The notes beneath the pieces were generated by a model, which searched no databases, was not told the DNA's origin, and saw only the letters and a list, made by a program, of their open reading frames with translations. A program made the translations under genes and the position numbers. From Methanocella paludicola SANAE (GTDB taxonomy: Archaea; Halobacteriota; Methanocellia; Methanocellales; Methanocellaceae), in assembly GCF_000011005.1 (NCBI RefSeq), contig NC_013665.1, positions 2,519,501 through 2,583,500 of the forward strand: 64,000 nucleotides of DNA. Reading direction: 5' to 3'. This document shows, in pieces, positions 31,889 through 41,032 of the stretch; the stretch's first letter is position 1, and every line of letters starts with the position of its first letter.

Positions 31889-32222
31889 ACCACAGAGGCC
31901 ACAATGACTTTTTATTTTTCACCACAGTGGTCACAGTGGGATTTTATTCACCACAGTGGTTCACGGTGGTCACAGAGGTATTTTTATAAGCTGAAGGGGA
32001 CTCGCTTTGCTCGCCCCTCGCAGACCCCGCTCGCTATTGGGGCATTGTGACCTCTGTGGTGCCTCTGTGGCCCATTATAAAAAAGACCACTGTGACCACA
32101 GTGTACCCCTGTGGTGAATAACAACCCTCCGTGACCTCTGTGCACCATTGTGGTGAATATAATAGCCATTGTGCCCACTGTGGTAAAATCCCACTGTGGC
32201 CACTGTGGTGAACACCACAAAA
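31889..32222. repeat. Long inverted CACAGTGG/CACAGAGG repeat C
   Basis: The left part (about 31889-31980) has ACCACAGAGG, TTCACCACAGTGG and GGTCACAGAGG in the forward sense. The right part (about 32041-32222) holds their complements: CCTCTGTGG, CCACTGTGG, CCATTGTGG, CCTCTGTG. TTCACCACAGTGG-n-CACAGTGGGATTTTA at 31938 is closely repeated inversely near 32205. The right side is about twice as long as the left, so it is not a simple two-arm palindrome but an inverted array of 40-50 nt units. Lies between hypE and carS; no gene inside. Confidence 0.75.
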
Positions 32223-32277
32223 ACCTTGATATAGAAAGATAAGCCATTTCTTGTAGAAATCCGTCCCGAGGCTAAAA

Positions 32278-32835
32278 ATGCTCGACCTTATCATACTGGC
32301 CATGTGGCTCATGATGCCCGCATATATCGCGAACCCGGCGGCAGCTCTCCTCGGCGGCGGCCGGCCGATCGATATGGGCAAATATTTTACGGACAATAAG
32401 CGCATTCTCGGGGACGGCAAGACCATCCGGGGCTTCATCCTGGGCTCGCTCTGCGGCGCCATCGTGGGGCTCCTTCAGATCTGGATCGCCCCGTATATCG
32501 CGCCATATCTTGCAGCTTACGTCAGCGCGGACATGCTCATGCACGCCTCGTACATGGCGCTGTTCACCATGCCGGTGGGCGCGCTTCTGGGCGACATGGT
32601 AAAGAGCTTCTTCAAGCGGCGCCTGGGCTTCGAGCAGGGCGCCATGATGCCCATCGCGGACCAGCTTGACTTCGTCGCAGGCGCGTGGGCGCTCACGCTT
32701 CTCCTGGACACGTCGTGGTTCTTCTCGAACTTCACGCTCGCCATCGTGGTCACCGTATTGATCATCACGCCCCTCCTGCACCTGGCGACGAACATCATCG
32801 GCTTCAAGATCGGCAAGAAGAACGTGCCCTGGTGA
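32278..32835 (+). CDS. carS: CDP-archaeol synthase
   Basis: CarS makes CDP-archaeol from CTP and unsaturated archaetidic acid in archaeal membrane-lipid synthesis. The 185-residue protein has about five transmembrane helices. The family signature NPAAALLGGGRPIDMGKYFTDNKRILGDGKTIRGFILGSLCG is at about 18-60, and PIADQLDFVAGAW near 125. It sits just upstream of pyrE (6-nt gap), probably in one operon with it and perhaps purD. Confidence 0.92.
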   Translation: MLDLIILAMWLMMPAYIANPAAALLGGGRPIDMGKYFTDNKRILGDGKTIRGFILGSLCGAIVGLLQIWIAPYIAPYLAAYVSADMLMHASYMALFTMPVGALLGDMVKSFFKRRLGFEQGAMMPIADQLDFVAGAWALTLLLDTSWFFSNFTLAIVVTVLIITPLLHLATNIIGFKIGKKNVPW

Positions 32836-32840
32836 TACTC

Positions 32841-33368
32841 ATGGATACTCAGCTAGTCGAAATGCTCAAGCGGACCGGCGCCGTCAAGTTCGGCGACTTC
32901 ACCCTGTCATCGGGCCGGAAGAGCAGCTATTACGTGGATAAGTACGTTTTCGAGACGAACCCGCTGTGCCTTGAGGCCATCGGGGAGCGCATCTCGAAGA
33001 TGATCCCGCCCGGCACGCAGAAGCTCGCCGGCATCGAGATCGGGTCCATTCCACTGGCGGCCATCGCCAGCGTGAAGAGCGGCATGCCCTTCGTCATCGT
33101 GCGTAAGGCACAGAAAGGCTATGGCACCAACAAATTAATAGAAGGCGTCTACGAGAAGGGCGAGAAGATCTTCGTCGTTGAAGACGTTGTCACCACCGCC
33201 AGAGGGGCGCTCGGCGCCATTCATACCCTGAGGGATGCGGGCCTGGTCGTCGATTCAATGGTCTGCGTGGTCGACCGGGAAGAGGGCGGCCACGAAAGCC
33301 TCGAAGCGGAAGGCGTGCGCGTCAGCTCTTTAGTCAAGTCCAGCGAGCTCTTAGGGTACAAGCCCTGA
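32841..33368 (+). CDS. pyrE: Orotate phosphoribosyltransferase
   Basis: PyrE forms OMP from orotate and PRPP in pyrimidine synthesis. The 175-residue length is typical of archaea. The N-terminal SSGRKSSYYVDKY is followed by GIEIGSIPLAAIAS, and the PRPP loop is VVEDVVTTARGALGAIHTLRDAG (about 105-128). A longer ORF start is rejected; ATG 32841 has GGTGAT seven nt upstream and follows carS by 5 nt. Confidence 0.93.
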   Translation: MDTQLVEMLKRTGAVKFGDFTLSSGRKSSYYVDKYVFETNPLCLEAIGERISKMIPPGTQKLAGIEIGSIPLAAIASVKSGMPFVIVRKAQKGYGTNKLIEGVYEKGEKIFVVEDVVTTARGALGAIHTLRDAGLVVDSMVCVVDREEGGHESLEAEGVRVSSLVKSSELLGYKP

Positions 33369-33445
33369 AGGCGATGCTAAGCTTATTGTTCGCTAAGCTT
33401 ATTTATCCTCCCGCCCTTTACAATACGAAGTGAGGTTTGTTTTTC

Positions 33446-34759
33446 ATGAAGGTCCTGGTAGTCGGCTCCGGCGGCAGGGAGAATGCTATCGTTGACGCGC
33501 TGGCGCGCAGCGCCTATAAACCTAAGATCTATGCAGCCCTGGGCAACCTGAACCCGGGCATCCGGCGCAAAGCCGAGGATCATCTTTTGACGAAAGAGAC
33601 GGACGTGCCCGCCATCGTGCAGTACGCCGACGAAAAGAGCGTTGACTTTGCCATCGTCGGCCCGGAGGCCCCCCTGGCGGCAGGCCTCGTGGATGCCCTG
33701 CACGACAAGGGCATACCTGCTGCCAGCCCCACCAGGGACGCGGCCCGCCTCGAGTTCGACAAGGCCTGGACCCGGACCTTCATGGCCCGGAACGGCATCA
33801 AGGGCGTGCCCCGCTTTAAGGTGTACGAGGACGCGGGAGACGCTTATCGATATCTGGAAGAGTTCCCGAACAGCGTCATCAAGCCTGCCGGCCTTACGGG
33901 CGGCAAGGGCGTCAAGGTCATGGGCGAGCACCTGAAGACGCTCCAGGAGGGCAAGGCCTACATCGAGGAAGTCCTGAAAAGCGGCAAGGTCGTCATCGAG
34001 GACCGGCTGGAGGGCGAAGAGGTCACGATACAGGCGTTCGTGGACGGCAAGAACGTGTCCCCGATGCCCACTGTGCAGGACCATAAGCGGGCCTACGAGG
34101 ACGATAAGGGCCCGAACACCGGCGGAATGGGCTCCTACACGGACCACACTGAGCTGCTCCCGTTCATGTTCATGGAGGACTATAACGAGGGCGTCGAGAT
34201 CATGAAGGCCACCGTCGAAGCCCTGAAAAAAGAGATGGGCATCGTCTATAAGGGCACGCTGTATGGGCAGTTCATGATCACCGGCGATGGCATGAAAGTC
34301 ATCGAGTATAACGCCCGGTTCGGGGACCCCGAGGCCATGAACGTGCTCACGCTATTAAAGACCGATTTTGTTGATATTTGCCAGGCCATGATCGACGGCT
34401 CTCTTGATAAGATGAACATCGAGTTCGAGAGGAGCGCCACCGTGTGTAAGTACGTGGTGCCGAAGGGGTACCCTGACCACCCATTGAAAGACTCGCCTCT
34501 TAATGTGGTCGAAAAGCCCGAGTATAAAGTGTACTATGCTAGCGTTAACGAGCGCGACGGCAAGGTGTATACGACCTCATCGAGGTCCCTGGCCATCGTG
34601 GGCGTCGCGGATACCATCGCCGAGGCCGAGCTATTGACGGAGATGGGCCTGGCGAACGTGCACGGCGAGTTCCACAGCAGGCACGACATCGGAAAGGAAG
34701 CGCTCATCCGCAAGAGGATAGAGCACATGGACGCCATCCGGGGAAGACGGCAGCCATAG
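33446..34759 (+). CDS. purD: Phosphoribosylamine-glycine ligase (GAR synthetase)
   Basis: PurD attaches glycine to phosphoribosylamine with ATP. The 437-residue protein starts MKVLVVGSGGRENAIVDALARS, the PurD Rossmann start. It contains PEAPLAAGLVDALHDKGIPAASPTRDAARLEFDKAWTR, the ATP-grasp segments VIKPAGLTGGKGVKVMGEH and GEEVTIQAFVDGKNVSPMPTVQDHKRAYEDDKGPNTGGMGSY, and VIEYNARFGDPEAMNVL. ATG 33446 is preferred to a TTG nine nt earlier because GAGGT precedes it. Convergent with the nox-like gene, four nt between stops. Confidence 0.95.
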   Translation: MKVLVVGSGGRENAIVDALARSAYKPKIYAALGNLNPGIRRKAEDHLLTKETDVPAIVQYADEKSVDFAIVGPEAPLAAGLVDALHDKGIPAASPTRDAARLEFDKAWTRTFMARNGIKGVPRFKVYEDAGDAYRYLEEFPNSVIKPAGLTGGKGVKVMGEHLKTLQEGKAYIEEVLKSGKVVIEDRLEGEEVTIQAFVDGKNVSPMPTVQDHKRAYEDDKGPNTGGMGSYTDHTELLPFMFMEDYNEGVEIMKATVEALKKEMGIVYKGTLYGQFMITGDGMKVIEYNARFGDPEAMNVLTLLKTDFVDICQAMIDGSLDKMNIEFERSATVCKYVVPKGYPDHPLKDSPLNVVEKPEYKVYYASVNERDGKVYTTSSRSLAIVGVADTIAEAELLTEMGLANVHGEFHSRHDIGKEALIRKRIEHMDAIRGRRQP

Positions 34760-34762
34760 AAG

Positions 34763-36118
34763 TCACTTTTTATATTTTTTACACCTTAGTGCCAGCATCT
34801 CGGCCGTGTACGTGATCGGGTCGATCATAGGTGACACGGGCGGGGCATAGCACGTCTCCACGTCGGCCAGCTCGGCAGGGGTCATCTTCTTATGGATGGC
34901 CAGCGTGAGCACGTTGATGCGCCCGTGGACGCCCTCTTTTCCTATGATCTGGGCGCCTATGACTCGCCTGCCGTCCGCTATTAGCTTGATGTCCAGCTGT
35001 CCGCCCTCGGGGTAGTACCGGGCCCTCGTGTTGCTCTTTGCTTTAAAAGATATGGGCTTGATCCCGGCCGCCTCGCAGGCCCTCGTCGTCAGGCCCACCG
35101 AGCCTATCTGGAGGTCGCCGACCACGGTGATGGCCGGACAGAGGACCGGCCCGTATGGGACGCCCATGCCCATGAGCTCGTTAGCAAGATAGCCCGACTG
35201 CCGGTTTGCCACGGTGCCTATGGCGCAGACGACCTTACGGCCGGTAATGGCGTTAACTTCCTCGACGCAGTCGCCGGCCGCATAAACATCATCCAGCACT
35301 TTGCCGTTCTTCTTTACGCGGAAGTGCTCGTCCACGTCGATGCCGCCCGCGGGGCCGATGTCGATGCCGGCCTTCTTCGCCAGCTCGACGTTGGGCTTCA
35401 CCCCGGCCGCCAGGAGCACCATGTCGGCTTTTATCGTTTCCCCGCCAACGCTCACCGACTCTACACGGTCTTTACCGTTAATGGAGTCCACGCCCTTGCC
35501 CGTGATGACCACGGCGCCTTTATCCTTCAGGTGGTCCTCCAGCATCTTGGTCATGTCCGGGTCAAGGGCCCCGGGCATAAGCTGGGGCATCCGCTCGATG
35601 ATGGTCACATCGATGAACCTGTCCAGGAACGCCGGGGCGGTCTCCAGGCCGATGGGGCCGCCGCCGATGATAGCCACACTCTCAACGTTATCCATGGCCT
35701 CTGCAAGCCGCTTCCCATCCTCCAGCGTCAACAGCCGGTACACCCCCATCAGGCCCACGCCGGGAACTGGCGGCACGAAAGGCACCGAGCCCGTGCTGAT
35801 GACCAGCTTTCCATATTCGAGGGCCTCGCCGCCCTCGATCGTGACGGTCTTCGCCTCGAGATCAATGCCCGTTACGGCGGTGCCCGTGCGCACATCAAGG
35901 CCAAGGTCTTTAAAAACCTCAGGGGTATACAAGACAAGCTTATCAAAGCTCTCGATCTTCCTATCAAGAACGAAGGGCATACCGCACTGGCTGTAAGCCA
36001 CGATGGGGTCTTTAGAGAAAAGAGTTATCTTCATGTCGGGGCGCTTACGGGCTAGCGTAAAGGCCGTGGTAATCCCGGCTCCGCCCGCCCCGATAAAAAC
36101 AATGCGGTCAGAGCTCAT
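34763..36118 (-). CDS. CoA-disulfide reductase / NADH oxidase-type flavoprotein
   Basis: A 451-residue pyridine-nucleotide disulfide oxidoreductase with the FAD loop FIGAGGAGITTA (8-19), a single redox cysteine C45 in AYSQCGMPF, the NAD(P)H loop AIIGGGPIGLETA and the FAD-end motif DVYAAGDCVEEV. This single-cysteine subgroup includes CoA-disulfide reductases and water-forming NADH oxidases that protect anaerobes from oxygen. Which one applies cannot be told from sequence alone. It overlaps by 4 nt the downstream end of the winged-helix gene, with which it is probably co-transcribed. Confidence 0.85.
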   Translation of the reverse strand: MSSDRIVFIGAGGAGITTAFTLARKRPDMKITLFSKDPIVAYSQCGMPFVLDRKIESFDKLVLYTPEVFKDLGLDVRTGTAVTGIDLEAKTVTIEGGEALEYGKLVISTGSVPFVPPVPGVGLMGVYRLLTLEDGKRLAEAMDNVESVAIIGGGPIGLETAPAFLDRFIDVTIIERMPQLMPGALDPDMTKMLEDHLKDKGAVVITGKGVDSINGKDRVESVSVGGETIKADMVLLAAGVKPNVELAKKAGIDIGPAGGIDVDEHFRVKKNGKVLDDVYAAGDCVEEVNAITGRKVVCAIGTVANRQSGYLANELMGMGVPYGPVLCPAITVVGDLQIGSVGLTTRACEAAGIKPISFKAKSNTRARYYPEGGQLDIKLIADGRRVIGAQIIGKEGVHGRINVLTLAIHKKMTPAELADVETCYAPPVSPMIDPITYTAEMLALRCKKYKK

Positions 36119-36414
36119 ATGTCGCCGCTGACCTTTTTGATCTCTTCCACTTTCTTTTCCAGCCCGTCGATCCTGCCGTCGAGCGTCTGCACGAACTGCT
36201 TCGTCTTCTCTGTGGTGACCGCCCCGTGCATGGAAGGCCCGATGAGGCCCTCGTGCTCCAGGACACGCAGTGAATAGCGCACCTTATGCTTGGGCAGGCC
36301 GGTGGTCTCGGCGAGCTTCATGATGCCAATGGGCTCCTCCCGTATGACGTATTTTAATATCAGTAAATGCCGTTCGAGCATTTCGAGCTCAAGTTCGATC
36401 TTGCTGATGAGCAT
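36115..36414 (-). CDS. Small winged-helix transcription regulator
   Basis: The 99-residue protein has an N-terminal helix (LISKIELELEMLERHLLILKYVIRE), a helix-turn-helix (IMKLAETTGLPKHKVRYSLRVLEHEGLI) and a wing, then a charged helical tail (LDGRIDGLEKKVEEIKKV) suited to dimerisation. A longer ORF to 36588 would overlap the divergent aroA start, and ATG 36414 has AAGGGTAC upstream, so the short form is preferred. It lies just upstream of the nox-like gene with a 4-nt overlap, suggesting it regulates that redox enzyme. Confidence 0.75.
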   Translation of the reverse strand: MLISKIELELEMLERHLLILKYVIREEPIGIMKLAETTGLPKHKVRYSLRVLEHEGLIGPSMHGAVTTEKTKQFVQTLDGRIDGLEKKVEEIKKVSGDI

Positions 36415-36544
36415 AAGTACCCTTCTATTGGAGACCTTTCTTTTATGTTTATGCGTAATCCTTATTAAGGCTTTGTGGGTCATGCCGATATTATTTCCAC
36501 CATAATATTTTTTATACGCCGGGCCCATTACTTCACGTTGCATC

Positions 36545-37837
36545 ATGATGCCGATAAAATCTAAAGATAGTATCGTAGCGAAGGTCAAGAAGTCCGAGGT
36601 TTATGGTGAGGTCGAGGCTCCCCCGTCTAAAAGCTATACGCACAGGTCCATCGTTATAGGCAGCCTGGGGCACTATTCTAAGATAGAAAAGCCCTTGCTT
36701 TCTGCCGATACGTTAGCAACAGTGGGGGCGTGCAGGGCCATGGGGGCGGAGATCGACGTAAAGGGCGACTACCTTGAGATCGCCGGCGTCATCGGCAGGC
36801 CGAAGGTGCCCGACGACGTGGTCAACGCCGCTAACAGTGGCACCACTTTACGTTTGTGCACGTCCATGGCGGCGCTGGCGGACGGCGCTACCGTCTTTAC
36901 GGGCGATAGCTCGCTTCGGAGCCGCCCCAACGGTCCCCTCATCAAGGCGCTCAACGACCTTGGCGCGATCTGTTTTTCCACCCGCCACAACGGGCTTGCG
37001 CCTATCGTCGTGCAGGGCCCCATGAAGGGCGGCGAGATCTTTATCGAGGGGGGCATCAGCTCTCAGTTCATCTCATCACTGCTCATCTCCTGCCCGTTCG
37101 CCAGGCGGGACACGACGATCAACATTAACGGCGAACTGAAGTCTAAGCCGTACGTCGAGGTAACGCTCGAGATGATGGAAAAGGCCGGCGGGAAAGTGTC
37201 TACCGATTTTAAGGAGTTCCACATCGAGAGCGACCAGGATTACGAGCTCAAGTCATACCGTGTCCCCGGTGATTTCTCCTCCGCTTCATACATGCTCGCG
37301 GCCGGAGCGCTGGCCGGAAAGGTCACGGTCGCCAACCTTTTCGAGTCAAAGCAGGGGGACGCGGCCATCATGGAGTACCTGCTGGACATGGGCGCGAACG
37401 TGTACTGGGACACGGAGAAGGGCACGGTCACGGTGGAGCAGGCCGGGCTGAGGGGCATCGACATCGACGCGGGGGCGACCCCCGACCTGGTGCCGACGCT
37501 CGCCGTCCTCGCCGCGTGCGCTAAGGGCACGACCCGTATCACCAACGCGGCCCACGTCAGGTATAAGGAGACGGACCGTCTCCACGCCATGGCCACGGAG
37601 CTTAAGAAGATGGGCGCCGACATCACTGAGGAGCCCGACGGCTTAGTGATCAATGGCGGCAGGCTCAAGGGCGCGAAGGTCGACGGCTACGACGATCACC
37701 GCATAGTCATGGCGCTCGCGGTCGCGGGCCTGATGGCCTCGGGAACGACCTCCATAGACACGGCCGAGTCCGTGGACATCTCGTACCCGGGATTTTTTGC
37801 CGACCTTAAGCGCATCGGCGCGAAGGTGGACACATGA
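36545..37837 (+). CDS. aroA: EPSP synthase (5-enolpyruvylshikimate-3-phosphate synthase)
   Basis: AroA joins PEP to shikimate-3-phosphate. The 430-residue protein shows [16 protein letters not shown] (substrate loop, about 26-41), [40 protein letters not shown] (about 97-137), [13 protein letters not shown], and [19 protein letters not shown] (about 343-361), all highly conserved. Start is ATG 36545 or the next codon. Its stop overlaps aroC by four nt, so the two shikimate genes form an operon. Confidence 0.96.
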   Translation: MMPIKSKDSIVAKVKKSEVYGEVEAPPSKSYTHRSIVIGSLGHYSKIEKPLLSADTLATVGACRAMGAEIDVKGDYLEIAGVIGRPKVPDDVVNAANSGTTLRLCTSMAALADGATVFTGDSSLRSRPNGPLIKALNDLGAICFSTRHNGLAPIVVQGPMKGGEIFIEGGISSQFISSLLISCPFARRDTTININGELKSKPYVEVTLEMMEKAGGKVSTDFKEFHIESDQDYELKSYRVPGDFSSASYMLAAGALAGKVTVANLFESKQGDAAIMEYLLDMGANVYWDTEKGTVTVEQAGLRGIDIDAGATPDLVPTLAVLAACAKGTTRITNAAHVRYKETDRLHAMATELKKMGADITEEPDGLVINGGRLKGAKVDGYDDHRIVMALAVAGLMASGTTSIDTAESVDISYPGFFADLKRIGAKVDT

Positions 37838-38916
37838 ACACGTTCGGCAGGCGCTTCCGGCTGACGACGTTCGGCGAGAGCCACGGCCCTGCCATCGGAG
37901 CCGTCGTGGACGGCTGCCCCGCGGGCCTCGAAGTAGGTGCCGGCGATATCCAGGCTGAGCTCGATAAGAGAAAGCCAGGGCAGAGCTCGGTCACCTCCGG
38001 GCGCAAGGAGCCCGACCGCGTGGAGATCTTGTCAGGCCTGTTCGAGGGAAAGACCACGGGCATGCCCATCGCCATGCTGGTCCGCAATGTGGACGTGGAC
38101 TCGTCGGCTTACGAGAATATCAAAGACCTGCTCCGGCCCGGCCACGCCGACTACGGGTACCTGGCGAAGTACGGCTTCAGGGATCACCGGGGCGGAGGAC
38201 GCTCATCGGGCAGGGAGACCGCGGGCCGGGTCATGGGAGGCGCCGTCGCGAAGAAGCTGCTCTCGCTCAGGGGCATCCACGTTTACGCTCATACGGCCTC
38301 TATATACGACGTCAAGGCTGGAGAGGTCACTCCAGAGGACATCATCAATAACACGTACAAGAACCCTGTGCGGTGCGCCGACCCGAGGGCCGTTAAAGAG
38401 ATGGAGGAAGCCATCAATATGGCAAAGCGGGACGGCGATAGCGTCGGAGGCACTGTAGAGGTCATAGCCACAGGAGTGCCCGCGGGCCTGGGCGAGCCCG
38501 TGTTCGGGAAGCTGGACGCCGACCTGGCGGGAGCTCTCATGGGCATCGGCGCCGTGAAGGGCGTCGAGGTCGGCCTCGGGTTCGGGGCCGCATCGCTCAG
38601 GGGAAGCGAGGTGAACGACGAGTTCTACTGGGACGGCGGCGTCAGGACGCGCACGAACCGTGCCGGAGGCATCCTGGGCGGCATCAGCACGGGCATGCCC
38701 ATCGTCTGCAGGATCGCCGTCAAGCCCACGCCATCGATATCGAAACCGCAACAAACGGTCAACGTTGAAACAAAGGAAGACGCGATCATCGAGATAAAGG
38801 GGCGCCACGACCCGTCGATAGTGCCGAGGATCGTTCCCGTAGTCGAGGCCATGACGGCCCTGGTGATCGCCGACCACATGCTCATATCGGGCAGGATAGG
38901 GCCGGCCCTGCCGTGA
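37834..38916 (+). CDS. aroC: Chorismate synthase
   Basis: AroC removes phosphate from EPSP to give chorismate, the branch point to aromatic amino acids, and needs reduced flavin. The 360-residue protein begins [32 protein letters not shown] and has [76 protein letters not shown] and [16 protein letters not shown]. The start overlaps aroA by four nt (ATGA). Confidence 0.96.
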   Translation: MNTFGRRFRLTTFGESHGPAIGAVVDGCPAGLEVGAGDIQAELDKRKPGQSSVTSGRKEPDRVEILSGLFEGKTTGMPIAMLVRNVDVDSSAYENIKDLLRPGHADYGYLAKYGFRDHRGGGRSSGRETAGRVMGGAVAKKLLSLRGIHVYAHTASIYDVKAGEVTPEDIINNTYKNPVRCADPRAVKEMEEAINMAKRDGDSVGGTVEVIATGVPAGLGEPVFGKLDADLAGALMGIGAVKGVEVGLGFGAASLRGSEVNDEFYWDGGVRTRTNRAGGILGGISTGMPIVCRIAVKPTPSISKPQQTVNVETKEDAIIEIKGRHDPSIVPRIVPVVEAMTALVIADHMLISGRIGPALP

Positions 38917-38965
38917 AATTTTCGACAAAGTCTGCTATACATACGCATTTTACTTTTCTTATGTA

Positions 38966-40177
38966 ATGCCGCAGAGGATACCGGAGCTTACTATGGGCCC
39001 TTGCCGCGAGTTCGGGGAGCCAGGGCTGGAGGATATCGCCCGCCTGCCGGTGCCGCCTGTTATGCCTGACCGGGTGAAAAAGGTGGCCGGCAGGCTGGCC
39101 GCCGATGGGGCCATCGACGGGGACGAGGCCCTGTACCTGGCGGAGCTTGTAGATAAGATGGCCGTGGCCCCTGGCTACGTGCGCTTTCTCGACGCCAGTA
39201 AAAAGAGAGAGGAGGCCGTCCGTCTCTACGAAATAACCAGCAGGCTATCGCTGACGTCCCATCCGCTGAGGGACGACCTGCTCCTGTCCATCGGCATCAT
39301 TCTATTCAACCTCTCGCCATCCGAAAAGCTCGTGGAGCTGCTGGCGTCCATGAGGCCCGCGAAAGGTCCGCTGGCGTACGAGTTCCACTCGATGATGGCC
39401 CTGAACTATTTACTTTTGGAGAGGCTCGATACCGCGGCGTCTCACGCGGAAGAGGCGCTGGAGTCCGCGCCCGATGAGGATCAGGCCGCATACGTGAGGA
39501 TGCTCAAGGGATGCATTGCTCTACGGCAGGGCAATCCCGAATCTGCGATAACATTTTTCGATGAACGAAAGCCCGCCGGGCGCCTTCGGACACTGGCATC
39601 CTTCTACTCGGGTATCGTGCGCTATGAAAAGGAGGACTACGAGGGTGCCATCAGGCACTTCGAGTCCGCCCGGCCGGGGGCAGGGGACCCGCTGGACAGG
39701 ATGGCCATCGGCTGCAACGTGGGCGCCTGTGCCGTGAACATCGGCGACATGGAAAAGGCAGAAAGCGAGCTCCAGGAAGTGAGCCGGTCGGCCTGGAAGA
39801 AGAGCGGCGCAAAGGAGGCCTACCGCAAGCTGCTCGCAGACAGCTACATGGGTATCGTGTCGCGGGCGCACGGCGACTACCCGCAGGCTGAAATATACTA
39901 TAAGGAGGCCCTGAAGGCCTGCATACGGCAGAAGAACACGGTCGGCATCGCGAACCAGATCGGCAACATCGGGTTCCTGTACCTCTACGCGGGCGACCGC
40001 GCGGGCGCCCTTCGCCTGCTGAACTCGTGCATGGTGTACTCCGAGCGGATGGGCTACTGGGACGGCATCCGCTTTTCCTACGAGCACCTCTATGACACAC
40101 TGACGGTCATGGGGCACGCCCTCGAGGCAAGGAAGCTAAAACAGGTGTACACGTCCCGCTACCCCGGGCTGAGATAG
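38966..40177 (+). CDS. Tetratricopeptide-repeat protein
   Basis: The 403-residue protein is mostly TPR-like helical pairs from about residue 80 on, for example AYEFHSMMALNYLLLERLDTAASHAEEALESAPDE, AYVRMLKGCIALRQGNPESAITFF, FYSGIVRYEKEDYEGAIRHFESARP and SYMGIVSRAHGDYPQAEIYYKEALKAC. No signal peptide or enzymatic domain is seen. TPR arrays mediate protein contacts; the partner is unknown. It follows aroC by 49 nt on the same strand but has no obvious link to the shikimate pathway. Confidence 0.8.
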   Translation: MPQRIPELTMGPCREFGEPGLEDIARLPVPPVMPDRVKKVAGRLAADGAIDGDEALYLAELVDKMAVAPGYVRFLDASKKREEAVRLYEITSRLSLTSHPLRDDLLLSIGIILFNLSPSEKLVELLASMRPAKGPLAYEFHSMMALNYLLLERLDTAASHAEEALESAPDEDQAAYVRMLKGCIALRQGNPESAITFFDERKPAGRLRTLASFYSGIVRYEKEDYEGAIRHFESARPGAGDPLDRMAIGCNVGACAVNIGDMEKAESELQEVSRSAWKKSGAKEAYRKLLADSYMGIVSRAHGDYPQAEIYYKEALKACIRQKNTVGIANQIGNIGFLYLYAGDRAGALRLLNSCMVYSERMGYWDGIRFSYEHLYDTLTVMGHALEARKLKQVYTSRYPGLR

Positions 40178-40179
40178 CC

Positions 40180-40902
40180 TCACATGATGGCCCGGCCGGG
40201 CCGCATTTCGAACCTTCGAGCGAAGCACTGCTCGAGGTCTGAGAACGATTCGTCCACCTCGTCGGCCTCCTGTAAGTACGAAGGATCAAGCGTCGATGCG
40301 ATGGCGATGACGTAGCCCACCTTAGCGGCTTTCGCGGACTTTATACCGAGCGGGGCGTTCTCGATGGCTACGCAGTCGAGGGCCGGCATATCGAGCTTCG
40401 TCATGGCGGACAGGTATGGCTCCGGCCCGGGCTTGCCGCTCGCCACGTCCTCGGCGCCCACGATGACGTCGAACGCCCCATCCAGCCCCACCTTTTTTAA
40501 GACCGTGGCCACCGACTCCCTCTTGCTCCCGGTCACCAGCGCCAGCGCTACGCCATTGTTCCGGAGCATCCGGAGCGTTTCCCTCACGCCGTCGTATGCC
40601 CGCCCGTGCTCGTTGACCATCTCGCCAAAGGCCCTGGTCTTATCGTCGACTATGCGGCCGAGCTCTTCACCTGGTAAGTCTTTATTTTTTGAGGCAGCGA
40701 TGTCCCGGGCCATGGCAGTCGAAGTCATGCCCTCCCTGAGATAGACGTCCATCTTTTCGACAACTATGCCGGCCCGGGCAAAGGCGAGCTTCCAGGACTC
40801 GTAGTGAAGGGGCATGGTATCCGTGATCACGCCGTCCATGTCGAAGAGCGCTGCCCTGTATAAGTAAATGTCAACGGAGCATCTTTCGGCCATCAGCCTC
40901 AT
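40180..40902 (-). CDS. HAD hydrolase, beta-phosphoglucomutase-like subfamily
   Basis: The 240-residue protein has the HAD motif I ALFDMDGVITDTMPLHYESW (about 18-38), motif II LALVTGSKRESV, motif III lysine region and EDVASGKPGPEPYLSAM plus CVAIENAPLGIKSAKAAK as motif IV. The D-x-D-G-V-I-x-D form is that of phosphatases and phosphomutases with a helical cap. The substrate is not predictable. Convergent with the TPR gene, three nt apart. Confidence 0.85.
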   Translation of the reverse strand: MRLMAERCSVDIYLYRAALFDMDGVITDTMPLHYESWKLAFARAGIVVEKMDVYLREGMTSTAMARDIAASKNKDLPGEELGRIVDDKTRAFGEMVNEHGRAYDGVRETLRMLRNNGVALALVTGSKRESVATVLKKVGLDGAFDVIVGAEDVASGKPGPEPYLSAMTKLDMPALDCVAIENAPLGIKSAKAAKVGYVIAIASTLDPSYLQEADEVDESFSDLEQCFARRFEMRPGRAIM

Positions 40903-40954
40903 ATTGGCCTTTCAGGTTTTTAAATATCGCAAAAAGTTTATCGGACACGGGCAC

Positions 40955-40966
40955 CTTTTATATAGA
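40955..40966 (+). promoter_or_regulatory. TATA box of ilvD
   Basis: CTTTTATATAGA is a strong archaeal TATA element with purine-rich flanks. A start site near 40990 would give ilvD a leader of about 45 nt. Confidence 0.5.
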
Positions 40967-41032
40967 AAACCTGATAGGTACGGCAACACCTTTAAAATAA
41001 CGTGCCATAAACGAGTACAGTGAGACCTTTAT

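Noticed and set aside
31889-32222. CRISPR array
   Set aside because: Repeat units are degenerate, variable in spacing and inverted on either side; there are no unique spacers of constant length and no cas genes in the window.
31984-32462. Two minus-strand ORFs between hypE and carS
   Set aside because: They read the CACAGTGG units of element C (HRGHGG-type repeats) and run antisense into carS.
36415-36588. 58-residue N-terminal extension of the winged-helix regulator
   Set aside because: It would overlap the divergent aroA start and lacks a ribosome site, whereas ATG 36414 has one.
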